A stretch of 64,000 nucleotides of DNA from Bacillus sp. FJAT-42376. GTDB lineage: Bacteria; Bacillota; Bacilli; Bacillales; Bacillaceae. How positions within the stretch are numbered: position 1 is the stretch's first letter; the number at the start of each line of letters is the position of its first letter. Shown here one piece after another: positions 9,221 through 16,958 of the stretch. The position numbers were made by a program, and so were the translations under genes. The notes under the pieces are model-generated. The model was not told the origin of the DNA. It worked only from the letters and a program-made list of their open reading frames with translations, and made no database searches. The DNA lies in NCBI RefSeq assembly GCF_003816055.1, contig NZ_CP033906.1, forward strand, positions 2,914,001-2,978,000, written 5' to 3'.

Positions 9221-11410
9221 TTAATTTTTCGTGTAGATAACTTTGCCTGCATCAAGCTTTATGGAATAGCCCCCGCCAACATAGAGAAGATCATCTTCCA
9301 CTCCGTAGACGCGGTAAAGATTTCCCTTTTTCAACGTTTTAACCGCTGCTCCTTCTTTTAAAAGAGGGACATCCGACCTAAGCGATACGTAGCCCTCATA
9401 ATAAACAGCATTGCGGTCCTTCTTCACGTAATAGCCGTTTCCAGTCTGGTACTTATCCTCTTCCAGGGAATAGACTTTTACAGCCTCTCCTTTTTTCAGA
9501 GTGCGGTACACCACGCCGTTAGATGAATAAAGTTTCATATCTTGTTTAATCAGGATTCTTCCTGTGTAAATCACAGCATTTGGCCCGGCTGCAACATAGT
9601 ATTCTCCGCCAACGTTGTGCCATTTGCTATTGGAACCGTAAACGCGGAGCTGTTCCCTTGGAAGCACATCGCGAATTTTCACGAGCGTCCCATCCTCTTT
9701 AAGCTTAACGAGCGTAGCCGCCTTTTTAATGATGAGTCTTCCTGTCGGACTTTTTTCTTTATCCATTTCCCATTCGGATGGAGTTTCTGCAGCCGCTCCT
9801 TCTGAAATTCTTCCTTCCGCTTTATAGGAAAGCGGCTCTTTGAACGATTTCACAAAATTAACGGTTGCATCTAAATCGACCGGGCCATCAGTTCTTCCCG
9901 TTCCGTTTGCACGAATTCTGTATTTATCATCGCCATGATCATACATATAGTTGTTAACAGTAAGGGTATAAACTTTTTTATCTTCAATTGGCGACCCATC
10001 TGCCATTTTTAATTCGGTTACTTTGTTCGTCTTCGCATCCCATTTATACGTAAATCCACCGATTGAGCAATCCGGGCCGTATTGGGCAGAAATCTGTGCG
10101 TTGACAATATCGCGCAGTCCTTCACCGGTTACAGAGGTTTTCACCAGGTAATTTCCGAATGGCTGCACGTTAAACAGCTCTTCCCAAGTAATGTCTCCCT
10201 CATTGATCACATCACGGATACCTCCGCCATTCATCATGGCAAAATCACTTTTCATTTCAGCGTTCATTCCATCAGCGATTAAATTCCCCAGCGCATTATC
10301 CCCGATTTCTCCTTTTTTCCCGTAACCGCCCTCAAGTGCAGATGAAGTCTTTCCTACCACTTCATCAAGCTTCGGGCCGACCTGAGCATCATATTTGTCC
10401 ATGATTGACTTAACCGCTGGATCCGGCGCAATGCTGCCTTGAACAACATCTATAATTTCAGCTTGCTTCTTAACGATGTCGTGTGTAGTCCGATCAATTT
10501 CTAAGTCTACATCCACAAACGCTTTGCCGTACTCCCACGCTTGAACGAGAAGTTTGTTATCAACAAGGCCATTTGCTTTTTTATGATTATGAGCTCCATA
10601 GATGACATCCACCTCGTCATCCACTTTGTTCGCAAGATCCGCAAGTTCACCCGAAGGAGTTCCCATTCCTTCAACAGGGACATGGGCTAGGACGACAATC
10701 GCTTTTACTCCCTGTGCTTTCAATTCAGGAACATACTTATTAATCGCTTCCGCCTCGTCCGTAAATTTTATATTCTGCACGGCTGATGCTACCACATTGG
10801 CTGGTGTCGCGGTTGTCGCAACACCGATGAAACCAATTTTCTCACCGCCGGACTCGATAATCTTGTAAGGATCCAGTACGAGCTTCCCTGTATCTTTATA
10901 GGTCACATTCGCCGCTACAAGCGGGAAGTTCATCCCGTCATATCCTTTCGTTCCGTTCGGATGATCTCCACCTTTAATCAGCCGGTTCATCTCAGGAACA
11001 CCTTCGTCAAATTCGTGATTTCCGACCGTTCCAATGTCCATGCCGAGGGATTCCATTATTTCAACCGTTGGTTCATCCTGCAGCAATGCAGAAACCGGCG
11101 AACTGCCGCCTACCATATCGCCTGAATGCATCATGATTGTGTTTGGATTCGAAGCTTCTCTTTGACGCAGATAAGCAGCTAAATACTCAGCACGGCCGTA
11201 TTTGTTAGGATCATTGGCCAAAGTTCCTGTCACATCGATTTTCCCATGCAAATCGTTGATGCCAAGCAATTGAACCTTAACGTTCGCCTCTTCCGCAGAT
11301 GCAAGGGGAGCTGCCGGAGTTGCTAGCACGACCGCACTTGCAGCTGCCGAAAAAGCAAACGCTGATTTTAACAGCCTTCGCTGAATGGACCTTCTTATTC
11401 TTCTTCTCAT
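9221..11410 (-). CDS. Secreted 5'-nucleotidase / UDP-sugar hydrolase family protein
   Basis: A 729-residue exported 5'-nucleotidase releasing phosphate from nucleotides. Signal peptide: twin Arg-rich start (MRRRIRRSIQRR), hydrophobic core, AxA site near residue 40. Metallophosphatase motifs: GINDLHGKID, MHSGDMVGG, GNHEFDEG, LAHVPVEG and YGAHNHK. The substrate domain has NGGGIRDVINEGDIT and QPFGNYLV. The final ~170 residues are three repeats homologous to those of the downstream enzyme, sharing the stretch DMKLYSSNGVVYRTLK. AGGAGG precedes ATG 11410. The two genes are 55 bp apart with no terminator between, so they are probably co-transcribed. Confidence 0.9.
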   Translation of the reverse strand: MRRRIRRSIQRRLLKSAFAFSAAASAVVLATPAAPLASAEEANVKVQLLGINDLHGKIDVTGTLANDPNKYGRAEYLAAYLRQREASNPNTIMMHSGDMVGGSSPVSALLQDEPTVEIMESLGMDIGTVGNHEFDEGVPEMNRLIKGGDHPNGTKGYDGMNFPLVAANVTYKDTGKLVLDPYKIIESGGEKIGFIGVATTATPANVVASAVQNIKFTDEAEAINKYVPELKAQGVKAIVVLAHVPVEGMGTPSGELADLANKVDDEVDVIYGAHNHKKANGLVDNKLLVQAWEYGKAFVDVDLEIDRTTHDIVKKQAEIIDVVQGSIAPDPAVKSIMDKYDAQVGPKLDEVVGKTSSALEGGYGKKGEIGDNALGNLIADGMNAEMKSDFAMMNGGGIRDVINEGDITWEELFNVQPFGNYLVKTSVTGEGLRDIVNAQISAQYGPDCSIGGFTYKWDAKTNKVTELKMADGSPIEDKKVYTLTVNNYMYDHGDDKYRIRANGTGRTDGPVDLDATVNFVKSFKEPLSYKAEGRISEGAAAETPSEWEMDKEKSPTGRLIIKKAATLVKLKEDGTLVKIRDVLPREQLRVYGSNSKWHNVGGEYYVAAGPNAVIYTGRILIKQDMKLYSSNGVVYRTLKKGEAVKVYSLEEDKYQTGNGYYVKKDRNAVYYEGYVSLRSDVPLLKEGAAVKTLKKGNLYRVYGVEDDLLYVGGGYSIKLDAGKVIYTKN

Positions 11411-11487
11411 TATGTACAGATCCTCCTAAAACAAAATGTAGTTTGACTGGCTACTAGTAATTCTAGATACCTATTGTAAAAATCCTC

Positions 11488-11522
11488 TATGAATTTTGTA
11501 GATTTTTTGTAAATGCTGTAAA
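11488..11522 (-). promoter_or_regulatory. Possible PhoP box upstream of the nucleotidase pair
   Basis: The minus strand carries TTTACA, TTTACA, TCTACA and TTCATA at spacings of 9, 11 and 9 nt, about 80-110 bp before the 5'-nucleotidase start. This resembles the direct repeats bound by PhoP. The spacing is not ideal and the region is AT-rich, so this is tentative. Confidence 0.3.
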
Positions 11523-11663
11523 ATGATAGAAAAGTAGGAGAGATATTGCTGAAATATAAGGTCTATTGTCGGATTTTAGCTCTTTTCTTCCTCCAGTTAA
11601 AGGAAAACAGAGAAAAAACCTTCTCCCCCAGCTGGACTCAGGAATTGAAGATTTTTTCTTTTA

Positions 11664-11818
11664 GCTCTGTTAAACTTGGCTGTTGATTACAGCAAGCAGT
11701 CGTTCGCTTATTCTTGGGCGGGCGGTGAGCCGCCTCCTGGCTTCGCCACTGCGGGGTCTCATCCGTCCCGCTGCTCTAAGCAGAAGTCTCACGCTTTCCT
11801 ATTCAATCAACAGGTGTC
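11664..11818 (+). repeat. Dispersed intergenic repeat, copy A
   Basis: Starts GCTCTGTTAAACTTGGCTG, contains inverted ends CTGTTGAT / ATCAACAG and GC-rich inner inverted segments. Related copies lie at 44110-44237 (opposite strand) and 58208-58345. It is non-coding and fits a family of degenerate palindromic intergenic repeats often seen in Bacillus genomes. Confidence 0.75.
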
Positions 11819-12142
11819 AAAAATCAACAACATGCATTAACATAGCCTTTCTTTTTTAATAGATTCAATCAAGAAAGGATTGACTTGTCATCAACGTCAG
11901 TGCAGGTTGCTTTTAATCCGGCAAAAAGCCAGGCACGGGAAAATTGGATAAATTAAAATCGATTTTAAAAATTTGCTTTTGCATGTAACGCTTGGACTTT
12001 TGAAAACTAGATACAGTACTTCATACATAAGGGCGCCTCGGGTATAGGGAGATGATCTTGGTTGAATAATGATTTTCAGCTTACAGGCCCCTCCGCCCCC
12101 GGGCTTGCTTCTTACAAAAGAATACTTTGCAAAAGAACGCAG
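11819..12142. other. Non-coding interval between the repeat and the host copy of the spo0A terminator
   Basis: No convincing gene. Short open frames on both strands lack ribosome sites and protein-like composition. This is the original host sequence downstream of spo0A, now cut off from it by the inserted element. Confidence 0.5.
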
Positions 12143-12181
12143 CAAAAAACGCCTTCTCATTCCGCAGAGAAGGCGTTTTTT
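12143..12181 (-). terminator. Original host spo0A terminator (now orphaned)
   Basis: Stem ACGCCTTCTC / GAGAAGGCGT, 8-nt loop, with A/T runs on both sides, so it can act in either direction. It lies about 80 bp beyond the left-hand spo0A 3'-end copy. A diverged version is carried by the element at 29282-29317. Confidence 0.8.
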
Positions 12182-12253
12182 TATTTTCATGAATTCAAGT
12201 ATGAGTACAAGGACTTATCAAAAATTTCAATGGATCCCGGGACAGAATAAAAT

Positions 12254-12353
12254 GTGTTATGAAGCCATATGCTCCAGACGAAGCTTATCCGCAACCATCG
12301 CAATGAATTCGGAGTTGGTCGGCTTTGCTTTTGTCATGCTGACCGTGTAGCCG
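12254..12353 (-). repeat. Left attachment repeat: stranded spo0A 3' end (100 bp)
   Basis: Identical to 29424-29523. It holds the last 32 spo0A codons and the stop codon without the rest of the gene. The base before (12253 t versus 29423 c) and the sequence after (CGCGG versus AATAA) differ, which defines the ends. The crossover may lie anywhere inside. Confidence 0.97.
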
Positions 12354-12412
12354 CGCGGTTTTGAACGGTTTTTGAAATCGTCGTTCCAATGAATTTCCTC
12401 TATATTTCCGTG

Positions 12413-12444
12413 AATTCATCGCAATCTCAACCGAAAACTTATCG
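12413..12444 (+). other. Putative integrase arm-binding site, integrase side
   Basis: Begins AATTCATCGCAATCTC and ends AAACTTATCG. It matches 27 of 32 bases with 29373-29404 on the other side of the joined attachment site, in the same orientation. It lies just before the integrase gene, where arm sites of tyrosine integrases usually sit. Confidence 0.6.
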
Positions 12445-12465
12445 GATAAAGGAGAGCGTTAATTT

Positions 12466-13509
12466 ATGGCGAAATCACAAACGAATGAGGGCCGCAAATT
12501 CAACTTTAAAAGCCGGTCGGTACCACGGAAGAATATCGACCTGCAGGCGGAAATCGAGCGATTTTTGGCCGCTAAGCGATCAGAAGGCCGGTCTGAGCGG
12601 ACCATTAAAACGTACAGACAGGCGCTGCTTCACTTTAACGGATGGTATGCGGAAAGGCCGGACGCTGCATTAACTACGGATACCCTGCGCGGCTACTTCG
12701 ACTATATGAAGAACGAGAAGCAGAAATGGGACGACCATCCGACGAATAGTTCAGAAGTGATTGGCGTCTCTGCGCGGTCGCTGAATAACCTGCGGCGGAA
12801 TCTCAACGTATTATTTAACTTTCTCGTTAGCGAGCGAATTATCGCCCAGAATCCATTAGCGTCAATCAAACCGTTTATAGATAACGAGGATACTTTCGCG
12901 GTCTTTTCGGATGAAGATGTGCTGCGGCTTTTGGAAGCGCCAAATAAGCGAGTCTATACCGGATTCAGGGATTACGCCATGATGCTCGTCTTAATCGATA
13001 CCGGCCTGCGGATTAATGAGCTGACGAATCTCCGCGTATCTGATTTCGATATGACCTTGCGGCAAATTACGGTTCGGCCCGAGATAGCAAAAACCAGGAC
13101 GACGCGGATCGTGCCGATATCTATACGGACCTTAAAGACAGTGCTGCAGTTGGTCGATTTTATCAACGTTGAGTCTAGCGATTATCTGTTCTTGACGCAA
13201 TTTGGTGAGCGCTATATGGCGGATACGTTTGCGAAGATGTTGAAACAATATGCGAAGAGAGTCGGTGTGACAGGCGTCCGAGTGTCGCCGCATACGTTCC
13301 GGCATTACATGGCGGTAAAATTCTTGAAGTCAGGCGGGGATCCTTTTACGCTGATGCGGATTTTAGGACATGCGGATATTTCGATGACGAATAGGTACGT
13401 TAAGTATACAAACACCGATATTCAAACGCAGCATGATAAAGCGAGTCCGGTGCAGAATTTAATTGATAGCGGAAATGATCGGAAGCGAGGGCGGAAGAAG
13501 TTTATGTAA
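12466..13509 (+). CDS. int: Tyrosine recombinase / phage integrase
   Basis: A 347-residue site-specific recombinase that should catalyse integration and excision at the spo0A site. An N-terminal SAM-like core-binding domain spans about residues 25-135; the catalytic domain spans 145-325. Catalytic residues are visible: R182 (TGLRINEL), K209, H276-x-x-R279 (HTFRH), H302 (GHADIS) and nucleophile Y311 (NRYVKY). The C-terminus is basic. AAAGGAG lies 11 nt before ATG 12466. It sits at the left end next to the attachment repeat and is transcribed into the element, with a strong terminator at its end. Confidence 0.96.
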   Translation: MAKSQTNEGRKFNFKSRSVPRKNIDLQAEIERFLAAKRSEGRSERTIKTYRQALLHFNGWYAERPDAALTTDTLRGYFDYMKNEKQKWDDHPTNSSEVIGVSARSLNNLRRNLNVLFNFLVSERIIAQNPLASIKPFIDNEDTFAVFSDEDVLRLLEAPNKRVYTGFRDYAMMLVLIDTGLRINELTNLRVSDFDMTLRQITVRPEIAKTRTTRIVPISIRTLKTVLQLVDFINVESSDYLFLTQFGERYMADTFAKMLKQYAKRVGVTGVRVSPHTFRHYMAVKFLKSGGDPFTLMRILGHADISMTNRYVKYTNTDIQTQHDKASPVQNLIDSGNDRKRGRKKFM

Positions 13510-13513
13510 AATA

Positions 13514-13543
13514 AGAAAAGCCCTGTATCATCAGGGCTTTTCT
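13514..13543. terminator. Bidirectional terminator between int and the DUF3037 gene
   Basis: A 12-bp perfect stem, AGAAAAGCCCTG / CAGGGCTTTTCT, with a 6-nt loop. It sits between the convergent stops at 13509 and 13554 and can serve both. Confidence 0.88.
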
Positions 13544-13553
13544 CTAAATCGAA

Positions 13554-14432
13554 TTAGGATACCAGATCACTTAAGTTGTGAGCATCCCTTTCAATAATAT
13601 TACATAACTCAAGAACTTTCCCTCTATTATCTAGATTAAGCCTGGATATTCTACTCTCATCTAACTTCTGTAGATAATCTAAAGTACTAAAGAATTCCTT
13701 CTGTTCAGATATGTCTGATTCTCTATACATTAAATGAATTTTAGTGTCTTTATTTAAGTTTTCAAACATAAACTTTGTTTTAGCAAACCACTCTGTATTT
13801 TTTGAGGGACCATTTAGATTTGGGATGGTTTGCAGATAGTTCCAAACTCCATTTTTATATCCGAAATCTATGTTAATTTTTATATGATCAAGATCATGGA
13901 TAGGGCTAATTGAAAAGTCGTGCTTAACCTTCTTGTCTAAAAGTGCCTTTTCCTCAAAAACCTCCTTCATGTATTTTTTTACACTTACATGTTTATGACT
14001 ATTGGTTAAATATTTTTCGCCAATATATGTCTCAAACAGGCTTTTAAATAACATGTTAGGATTCCCTGTATACGAATACGTAGGTTTAGTTAAAAATAGT
14101 TGCTTATTTGTGTAGTAATCATGAAGTTGGAATAAAAAGTTGTCCATGTAAGGACTACCTATTTCGATTTCTCCGACCTGTCCAAACATATTTTTAACGC
14201 TTTTAGCTAAATAATGTTCTATTGAGTCTTTAAAACTTTTGTATATGTTTAATTCAACTTGAGAATTTGTTATTGCTTTAAGTTTAAGGGAAGTTTCACT
14301 CAAAAATTGGAATTTTGTACTATTCTTATCTTCTATAGTGTGTAGAATTATTCCAACATTTATAACTTCGCCTGAAACTTTGTCAGCACAATACCTTACT
14401 ATACTGTACCAGCACTCTTGTCTATCTGCCAA
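13554..14432 (-). CDS. DUF3037 family protein, partner of the HipA-like kinase
   Basis: A 292-residue protein beginning with a DUF3037-type domain (WYSIVRYCADKVSGEVINVGIIL, written here as its first ~30 residues, split for length). No catalytic motif is evident and function is unknown. The start is TTG 14432, preceded by AGGGGGTG at 7 nt. Its first 34 nt overlap the end of the HipA-like gene, so the two are translationally coupled. Both genes are visibly AT-richer than the flanking phage genes. HipA-like/DUF3037 gene pairs occur in many bacteria; a toxin-antitoxin or anti-phage role is inference. Confidence 0.75.
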   Translation of the reverse strand: MADRQECWYSIVRYCADKVSGEVINVGIILHTIEDKNSTKFQFLSETSLKLKAITNSQVELNIYKSFKDSIEHYLAKSVKNMFGQVGEIEIGSPYMDNFLFQLHDYYTNKQLFLTKPTYSYTGNPNMLFKSLFETYIGEKYLTNSHKHVSVKKYMKEVFEEKALLDKKVKHDFSISPIHDLDHIKINIDFGYKNGVWNYLQTIPNLNGPSKNTEWFAKTKFMFENLNKDTKIHLMYRESDISEQKEFFSTLDYLQKLDESRISRLNLDNRGKVLELCNIIERDAHNLSDLVS

Positions 14433-15397
14433 GTTAACGCACCCCCTAAATAATTTGTGAATGCACGCCTATGAGCCAGCCTTTGTATTAAATGTCTTAC
14501 TACATTTTTTTGTTTAAGAATGAACGATTTATAATAACTAATAATAACCTTTTCGTCAACGGAGTTAAACCAACTTTGAGGTATGTTTGAGAACCATTCA
14601 TCTATGAGTTCCTCAGTAATGCATTCAATAATGGATACTACTTCTTTAAATGGGTTGTCATTTAAATTTTTCAAGTTAATATTGGATTCTAAAGCATGGA
14701 AAACTTCACCTAATCCATTTCCAAACCACGCATTCCCATTTAAGATTAGATCTACCGTAGGATCTATATATCCACTTAAATCATCAGACACAGATCTCAT
14801 GGCATTAATTTTTGAGGTTTCCCAAATAGGCCCAAAAAAAGCGTGCCCGTGGTCTATTGTAAAAACTTTTCTTTCTCCGTTATCATTTGCTACGAGCAAG
14901 TTACCATTATTGTTATAACGATCAAAATTAGCAATTAGTAGATCAAATGCTATTATTTTCACTATATCTTGTGAATTAGTAATATTATTAAAAAAAGATT
15001 TCCACGTTTTATTCAGATATTTCTTGCCTTGATTGATCATTTCCACATAATTCTCAACCAAGTTATCTTCCTTGTTTTTTAATTCGAGAGAAGCGAATAA
15101 TTCTCCTTCATAAAATCTATGGGCGAATTGAATAACTGGGTCATTGTTAATTATTCTTTGGTCTAAATAAGCAACTGCGGCCTCTGGAACTGGAACTTCG
15201 AGATGTGAAGCTATTTGATATGCTAGGAGTTCATTTATAAACATACAGTCATAAAAACTTGTTGTGCCTTTTTCTACTACTTTTTGTGTTTTCAAAATGT
15301 ACTTCTTATAATCGTCTCCAATAACTAACGCAGGTTGAGTTATACCAGTTCCTAAATACTTAAGGAAGGTTTCTACATGTATCTTTCGAACGACCAA
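14399..15397 (-). CDS. HipA-like Ser/Thr kinase (HipA_2 type)
   Basis: A 332-residue protein with a HipA-type kinase core. Visible elements: a likely ATP-binding lysine in YILK (about K36), E56 in FINELLAY, the catalytic loop ANFDRYNNNGNLL (D159, N164/N166), and a metal-binding IDHGHAF (D182). It lacks the separate N-terminal subdomain of classical HipA. HipA-family kinases phosphorylate translation factors or other targets and cause growth arrest or act in defence; the target here is unknown. Start TTG 15397 follows GGGGAG at 9-10 nt. It overlaps the downstream DUF3037 gene by 34 nt. No HipB-like antitoxin is adjacent. Confidence 0.8.
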   Translation of the reverse strand: MVVRKIHVETFLKYLGTGITQPALVIGDDYKKYILKTQKVVEKGTTSFYDCMFINELLAYQIASHLEVPVPEAAVAYLDQRIINNDPVIQFAHRFYEGELFASLELKNKEDNLVENYVEMINQGKKYLNKTWKSFFNNITNSQDIVKIIAFDLLIANFDRYNNNGNLLVANDNGERKVFTIDHGHAFFGPIWETSKINAMRSVSDDLSGYIDPTVDLILNGNAWFGNGLGEVFHALESNINLKNLNDNPFKEVVSIIECITEELIDEWFSNIPQSWFNSVDEKVIISYYKSFILKQKNVVRHLIQRLAHRRAFTNYLGGALTWQIDKSAGTV

Positions 15398-15512
15398 TTA
15401 AGCAATCTCCCCTCGGACTAAAGTCTGTACTTATTCTAATAGCACAAGGGGAAAAAAACAATAAAACTTTCCAATTTATACAGATTTTATTATGATATTT
15501 GATGTTTTATGA

Positions 15513-15977
15513 TTAGGATATAAATTTCGTTACACTTCCTACCTTACTTTGTTCCAACTTCTTGCTCATCTGCGCCAACCCTTCCGCTACCTCATCATCG
15601 GTCAACTGCGGAGTCAGCGGTTTAGTACCGATCTGAACGAGTGGCGTCGCAGTCTTACGCCCAATCAGCCCGTAATAAAGTTCGAGCGCTTTAATCGAAG
15701 CCACTCCGTTATTTGACGGTCCCTTGATAATCAAGTCCATCAGCCGGGCGTCAACCTCGCTGCGGAACTTGTTAAGATGAGCGTCAGATAGTGCGCTCTG
15801 ATAGGCGGTAAAGTCGCCATTCGTGCGCCATGTATAAAGCGTAGTCCTGGACACGCCAACCTCTTCCGCAATATCATCCAGCGTCTTTTCCTTGCCGCCG
15901 AATTCATTATCCGTAATCATATGCGCAGCCAGCCGCTGTTGTTCGGTCAGGCGCGCTTCTAAGTCGCGTAGTTTCAT
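15513..15977 (-). CDS. terS: Phage terminase small subunit (phBC6A51-like)
   Basis: A 154-residue DNA-recognition subunit for packaging. The N-terminus is a helix-turn-helix (LDDIAEEVGVSRTTLYTWR, about residues 33-52), then a helical region with KALELYYGLIGRK, as in the phBC6A51-type small terminases. GGAGG sits 8 nt before ATG 15977. It is the last gene of the leftward run, 19 bp after the preceding frame. No large terminase accompanies it, which is unusual for a phage and typical of some phage satellites that redirect a helper's packaging. A transcription-factor role is an alternative. Confidence 0.72.
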   Translation of the reverse strand: MKLRDLEARLTEQQRLAAHMITDNEFGGKEKTLDDIAEEVGVSRTTLYTWRTNGDFTAYQSALSDAHLNKFRSEVDARLMDLIIKGPSNNGVASIKALELYYGLIGRKTATPLVQIGTKPLTPQLTDDEVAEGLAQMSKKLEQSKVGSVTKFIS

Positions 15978-15996
15978 TCGTATTACCTCCGTTTAA

Positions 15997-16605
15997 TTAG
16001 TATAGATGCGATATTTGTTCGTATCGAGCGCGATATTCAGCGAGCTCTTTTTCGAAAACTGCCGGGTCCTGCTCATATCGTTCAAGCGCGGCCTTTGCAT
16101 CTGCCGTTTGATTGGCGTAAGTTTCGGCGGAACTGGCGTCATATAAGCTCTCTAAACTAGGCGCGGCGTCGAGTAATTTAAGGTTGATATACAAGGATCT
16201 CGCCAAGTCTTCGGCCAACTCGGTCGTACTTTGACCGCCCGCTAGCGCCTGTTGCGTTTCTTCGATATCCCGTAAACTTTGCGACAAGAAAGCGCCCCAG
16301 CTTAATTGTTCAAGACCGCGGCAGGCGCGCTTTAGTAGCGTGATATCATCTTGAAATCGATCGAAGTCAGAGAGATTAATCGGAAGCACCTGGCCGGCCT
16401 TATGCGTCAATGTCGCGTATTGGATGATCGCTTCTTTTGCGGGCTTGACCCGGCGGCAAAGTATGATTCCGATTGCTTCCGGAATGAAAGGCTCCGGCGG
16501 TTCAGCCGGCAGTCCTTTCGCTACTCTTTCCGCTTGCATGGCCGCGATTTGTTCGTCTAGTTCCGCGATGCTTTCATCTAATCGGTCGTAGTCTATATGT
16601 GTCAT
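15997..16605 (-). CDS. Uncharacterised element protein, helical
   Basis: A 202-residue acidic, alpha-helical protein with a predicted coiled-coil start (residues ~8-28, SIAELDEQIAAMQAE) and a PAEPPEPFIP linker. I do not recognise a family. Its ATG overlaps the stop of the preceding DUF2577-like gene (16602-16605), and GAAAGGGGA precedes it. Position between tail genes and terS suggests a morphogenesis role, but nothing in the sequence proves it. Confidence 0.8.
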   Translation of the reverse strand: MTHIDYDRLDESIAELDEQIAAMQAERVAKGLPAEPPEPFIPEAIGIILCRRVKPAKEAIIQYATLTHKAGQVLPINLSDFDRFQDDITLLKRACRGLEQLSWGAFLSQSLRDIEETQQALAGGQSTTELAEDLARSLYINLKLLDAAPSLESLYDASSAETYANQTADAKAALERYEQDPAVFEKELAEYRARYEQISHLY

Positions 16606-16958
16606 TCGTTCATTCCCCTTTCGTCAGGTATTATCGCTTTTCCAAGTATTAACCATGTCTGCTGCTCATTGATGGACACCAGATAAACCCGGTCATCGGT
16701 CGTCAGCTTATGCGGATACTTGATTGTCGCAGGCTGGCCGTTGATTTCGACAATTTCAGTCCGCTCAAGCAGCGATTCCTCGATGATGAGGTCTTCCGCC
16801 TCAAACACTAAGCTGTTCGGATTATCGTCGTATTTGACTTTAATATCCGGCAGAGGGGCGATGACCTTCCCGATCATGAGGTCGACATCGCGGTTGTGTC
16901 CGACTTTCTTGATGACCTCCGCTAAGTTACTGTAACCGTTACCTATTAGTCTCACCAC
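16602..16958 (-). CDS. DUF2577-like phage tail/baseplate protein (XkdR-type)
   Basis: A 118-residue protein with the pattern of DUF2577: IGKVIAPLPDIKVKYDD, a central EDLIIEESLLER segment, then LTTDDRVYLVSINEQQTWLILGKAI. These proteins occur directly downstream of tape-measure genes in PBSX-like contractile-tail phages, as here. Start GTG 16958 (a second GTG follows) has GGGAGG upstream inside the tape-measure gene, with a 7-nt overlap. Family membership is by pattern only. Confidence 0.6.
   Translation of the reverse strand: MVRLIGNGYSNLAEVIKKVGHNRDVDLMIGKVIAPLPDIKVKYDDNPNSLVFEAEDLIIEESLLERTEIVEINGQPATIKYPHKLTTDDRVYLVSINEQQTWLILGKAIIPDERGMNE

Noticed and set aside
11897..12190. 97-codon minus-strand open frame downstream of the host spo0A terminator
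   Set aside because: No ribosome site, runs through the terminator hairpin, composition not protein-like, and the region is leftover 3' flank of spo0A.
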